DNA of 7,472 nt, from the NCBI GenBank assembly GCA_012032975.1, contig JAAUPU010000126.1, positions 1 to 7,472 on the forward strand. Reading direction: 5' to 3'. This document shows positions 6,475 to 7,472 of the stretch, one piece after another. Every line of letters begins with the position of its first letter. Position 1 is the first letter of the stretch. The position numbers were made by a program, and so were the translations under genes. Origin of the DNA: Caldilineaceae bacterium. Lineage in GTDB: Bacteria; Chloroflexota; Anaerolineae; Caldilineales; Caldilineaceae. The notes beneath the pieces were generated by a model. That model was given only the letters and a program-made list of their open reading frames with translations, was not told where the DNA came from and made no database searches.

Positions 6475-6942
6475 ATGCAATTCGTACGCATTTTCACCGA
6501 CGCAGATGGAGAGACGCACTTTGAGGATCTGGAGATCGAATTCGCCGAAGTGAATTTTGTGCCGCCAGCGCCGCCGGTGTTGCTCTCGCAATTCACTCCC
6601 GCCACGCGATGGGCGTTCTTTTCCCTTCCGCCTGGCTGGTATGGCGACTGGCATCCAACCCCGAAACGGCAGATCTTCTTCTACCTTGCGGGTGAGGCAG
6701 AAGGTGAAGTAAGTGATGGAACGATACGACGTTTCCAAACGGGAGACGTCACAATCGTCGAGGACACGACAGGCAAGGGACATCGCAGCCGAACCGTAGG
6801 AAACGAGCCGCTGCTCACCATTGAGGAGGGCATGTCGGCCATGCTGAAGGCAGGCGCGGCCACCGGCGTCTACACCTCGCCCAAAGCGTGGGGCGGTCGA
6901 TGGCCGGGAATCACGCCCAAGCGGTTCGGCAATGCCCACTAA
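6475..6942 (+). CDS. Cupin domain-containing protein
   Basis: This is an intact protein of 155 residues with a single cupin (double-stranded beta-helix) domain, probably cytoplasmic. Cupin motif 1 is represented by WHPTPKRQIFFYLAGEAEG (from Trp59), with His60 and Gln66 in metal-ligand positions. Motif 2 contains GDVTIVEDTTGKGHRSR (from Gly90), with His103 as the last ligand. One His of the usual motif 1 pair is replaced, so metal binding may be altered. The ATG at 6475 is preferred over in-frame starts at 6439 (TTG) and 6448, because AAGGGAA lies four bases upstream and family similarity begins there. The N-terminal 45 residues, rich in Pro and acidic residues, precede the barrel. No reaction can be assigned; candidates are a small dioxygenase, an isomerase or a binding protein. 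It is the third gene of the plus-strand run. Confidence 0.85.
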   Translation: MQFVRIFTDADGETHFEDLEIEFAEVNFVPPAPPVLLSQFTPATRWAFFSLPPGWYGDWHPTPKRQIFFYLAGEAEGEVSDGTIRRFQTGDVTIVEDTTGKGHRSRTVGNEPLLTIEEGMSAMLKAGAATGVYTSPKAWGGRWPGITPKRFGNAH

Positions 6943-7007
6943 CTTCCGGGCGATTCCCGGCATCAGGCGCTTCGGCCGCCGACAACCATCGTGCGAGGGA
7001 TACCACA

Positions 7008-7073
7008 ATGCTGACCGAAAAGACATTCGAAACCGACGGCGTGACGCTTAAGTGCGCCAACTTTGTAGCTTGA
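7008..7073 (+). pseudogene. Truncated N-terminus resembling an alpha/beta hydrolase
   Basis: An ATG at 7008, preceded by GAGGGA seven bases upstream, opens a 21-codon frame beginning MLTEKTFETDGVTLKCANF and ending in TGA at 7071-7073. The pattern MLTEKTF-x-T-x-x-VTL-x-x-A is, from memory, the start of many alpha/beta-fold hydrolases, just before the LLLHG oxyanion-hole strand. Nothing like that strand follows in any frame before the SDR gene starts at 7139. It looks like a gene remnant left after deletion of the body. It could also be a genuine short leader peptide. Recognition is from a short match, so the call is tentative. Confidence 0.45.
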
Positions 7074-7138
7074 GTTGACACCAATGGGGACCAAACACAC
7101 CTCAACGAACTAGATTCGGGCAGATAGGAGATGGAAGT

Positions 7139-7472
7139 GTGGACCTGAACTTGGATGGGAAAATCGTACTCGTAACTGGCGGCAGTTCTGGCATCGGGCG
7201 AACAACCGCCTATTGCTTTCGCGCAGGAAGGGGCCAAGGTTGTGGTCGCTGCCCGCCGCATGGCAGAAGGGAAAGAGACCGTAGAGATGATTCAGGCCAT
7301 CGGTGGCGACGCCACATTTGTGCAGACCGACCTGTCTAGAACATCGGAGGTGGCGTCCATGGTCGGCCACTGCGTTGCCACCTACGGCGGCCTTGATATT
7401 GCCTTCAACAATGCTGGCATTGAGGGCACAGTCGGTGTGTCCTTGGTTGACTACGACGAGCAGGTATGGGAT
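7139..7472 (+). CDS. Short-chain dehydrogenase/reductase (partial, runs off right edge, one frameshift)
   Basis: This is the first half of a classical short-chain dehydrogenase/reductase with a Rossmann fold. The GTG at 7139 has AGGAG at 7126-7130, eight bases upstream. TGGSSGIG (residues 13-20) is the cofactor-binding glycine motif, and AARR (about 37-40) after the second strand suggests NADPH preference. TDLS (about 63-66) and FNNAGIEG (about 89-96) are the usual acidic and central-sheet motifs. The catalytic Ser-Tyr-Lys triad lies beyond the window. After GIGRTTA the frame is broken by one extra base at 7211; from 7212 the next frame continues as IAFAQEGAKVVVAARRMAEG and is open to the edge. 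Without correction the product would be a 66-residue stub ending at 7339. The last gene of the plus-strand run; substrate unknown. Confidence 0.88.

Noticed and set aside
7075..7080. Perfect TTGACA upstream of the SDR gene
   Set aside because: No acceptable -10 hexamer is found 16 to 18 bases downstream, so a sigma-70 promoter is not supported.

Overview
The window looks like a piece of a moderately GC-rich bacterial chromosome. Several proteins have the flavour of Chloroflexota (Caldilinea or Anaerolineae-like) or similar environmental genomes: a DUF3604 protein, a GYD-domain protein, an ABM-like mini-barrel and a YajO-type aldo/keto reductase. That placement rests on remembered family resemblance only and is a weak inference. 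I see no rRNA, tRNA, CRISPR array, insertion sequence or phage gene.

Layout. The left edge holds the first 23 codons of a minus-strand gene resembling WXG100-type small proteins (1-71). About 300 bp without a gene follows. Next is a long minus-strand DUF3604 protein (368-2522), divergent from an aldo/keto reductase on the plus strand (2687-3663). The reductase converges on a minus-strand ADP-ribosylglycohydrolase (3708-4637), with a perfect hairpin between the two 3' ends. Divergent from the glycohydrolase is a broken, unidentified plus-strand locus (4759 to about 5089) closed by a strong hairpin terminator (5097-5131). After a non-coding stretch, a near-consensus sigma-70 promoter (5366-5394) opens a plus-strand run: an ABM-like alpha/beta-barrel protein (5651-5936), a GYD-domain protein (6025-6345), a cupin (6475-6942), a 21-codon remnant resembling the start of an alpha/beta hydrolase (7008-7073), and a short-chain dehydrogenase that leaves the right edge (7139-7472).

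The most striking property is frame breakage. Single-base indels interrupt at least four recognisable genes: DUF3604, aldo/keto reductase, ABM-like (twice) and SDR. An unidentified locus at 4759 shows the same pattern. On both sides of each break the protein keeps its family sequence and high third-position GC. That suggests either sequence or assembly error, or very recent inactivation. Where a gene can be rebuilt by one base I give its full extent and say where the frame changes.

How the genes may work together (inference): the plus-strand run from 5651 combines small ligand-binding or oxidation folds (ABM-like barrel, GYD, cupin) with an NAD(P)-dependent SDR. This fits turnover of a small organic compound, but no substrate can be read from the sequence. 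No complete undescribed system is evident. The best leads are the unidentified broken locus, the 17-bp palindrome at 5941-5977 and the clustered small-domain genes.
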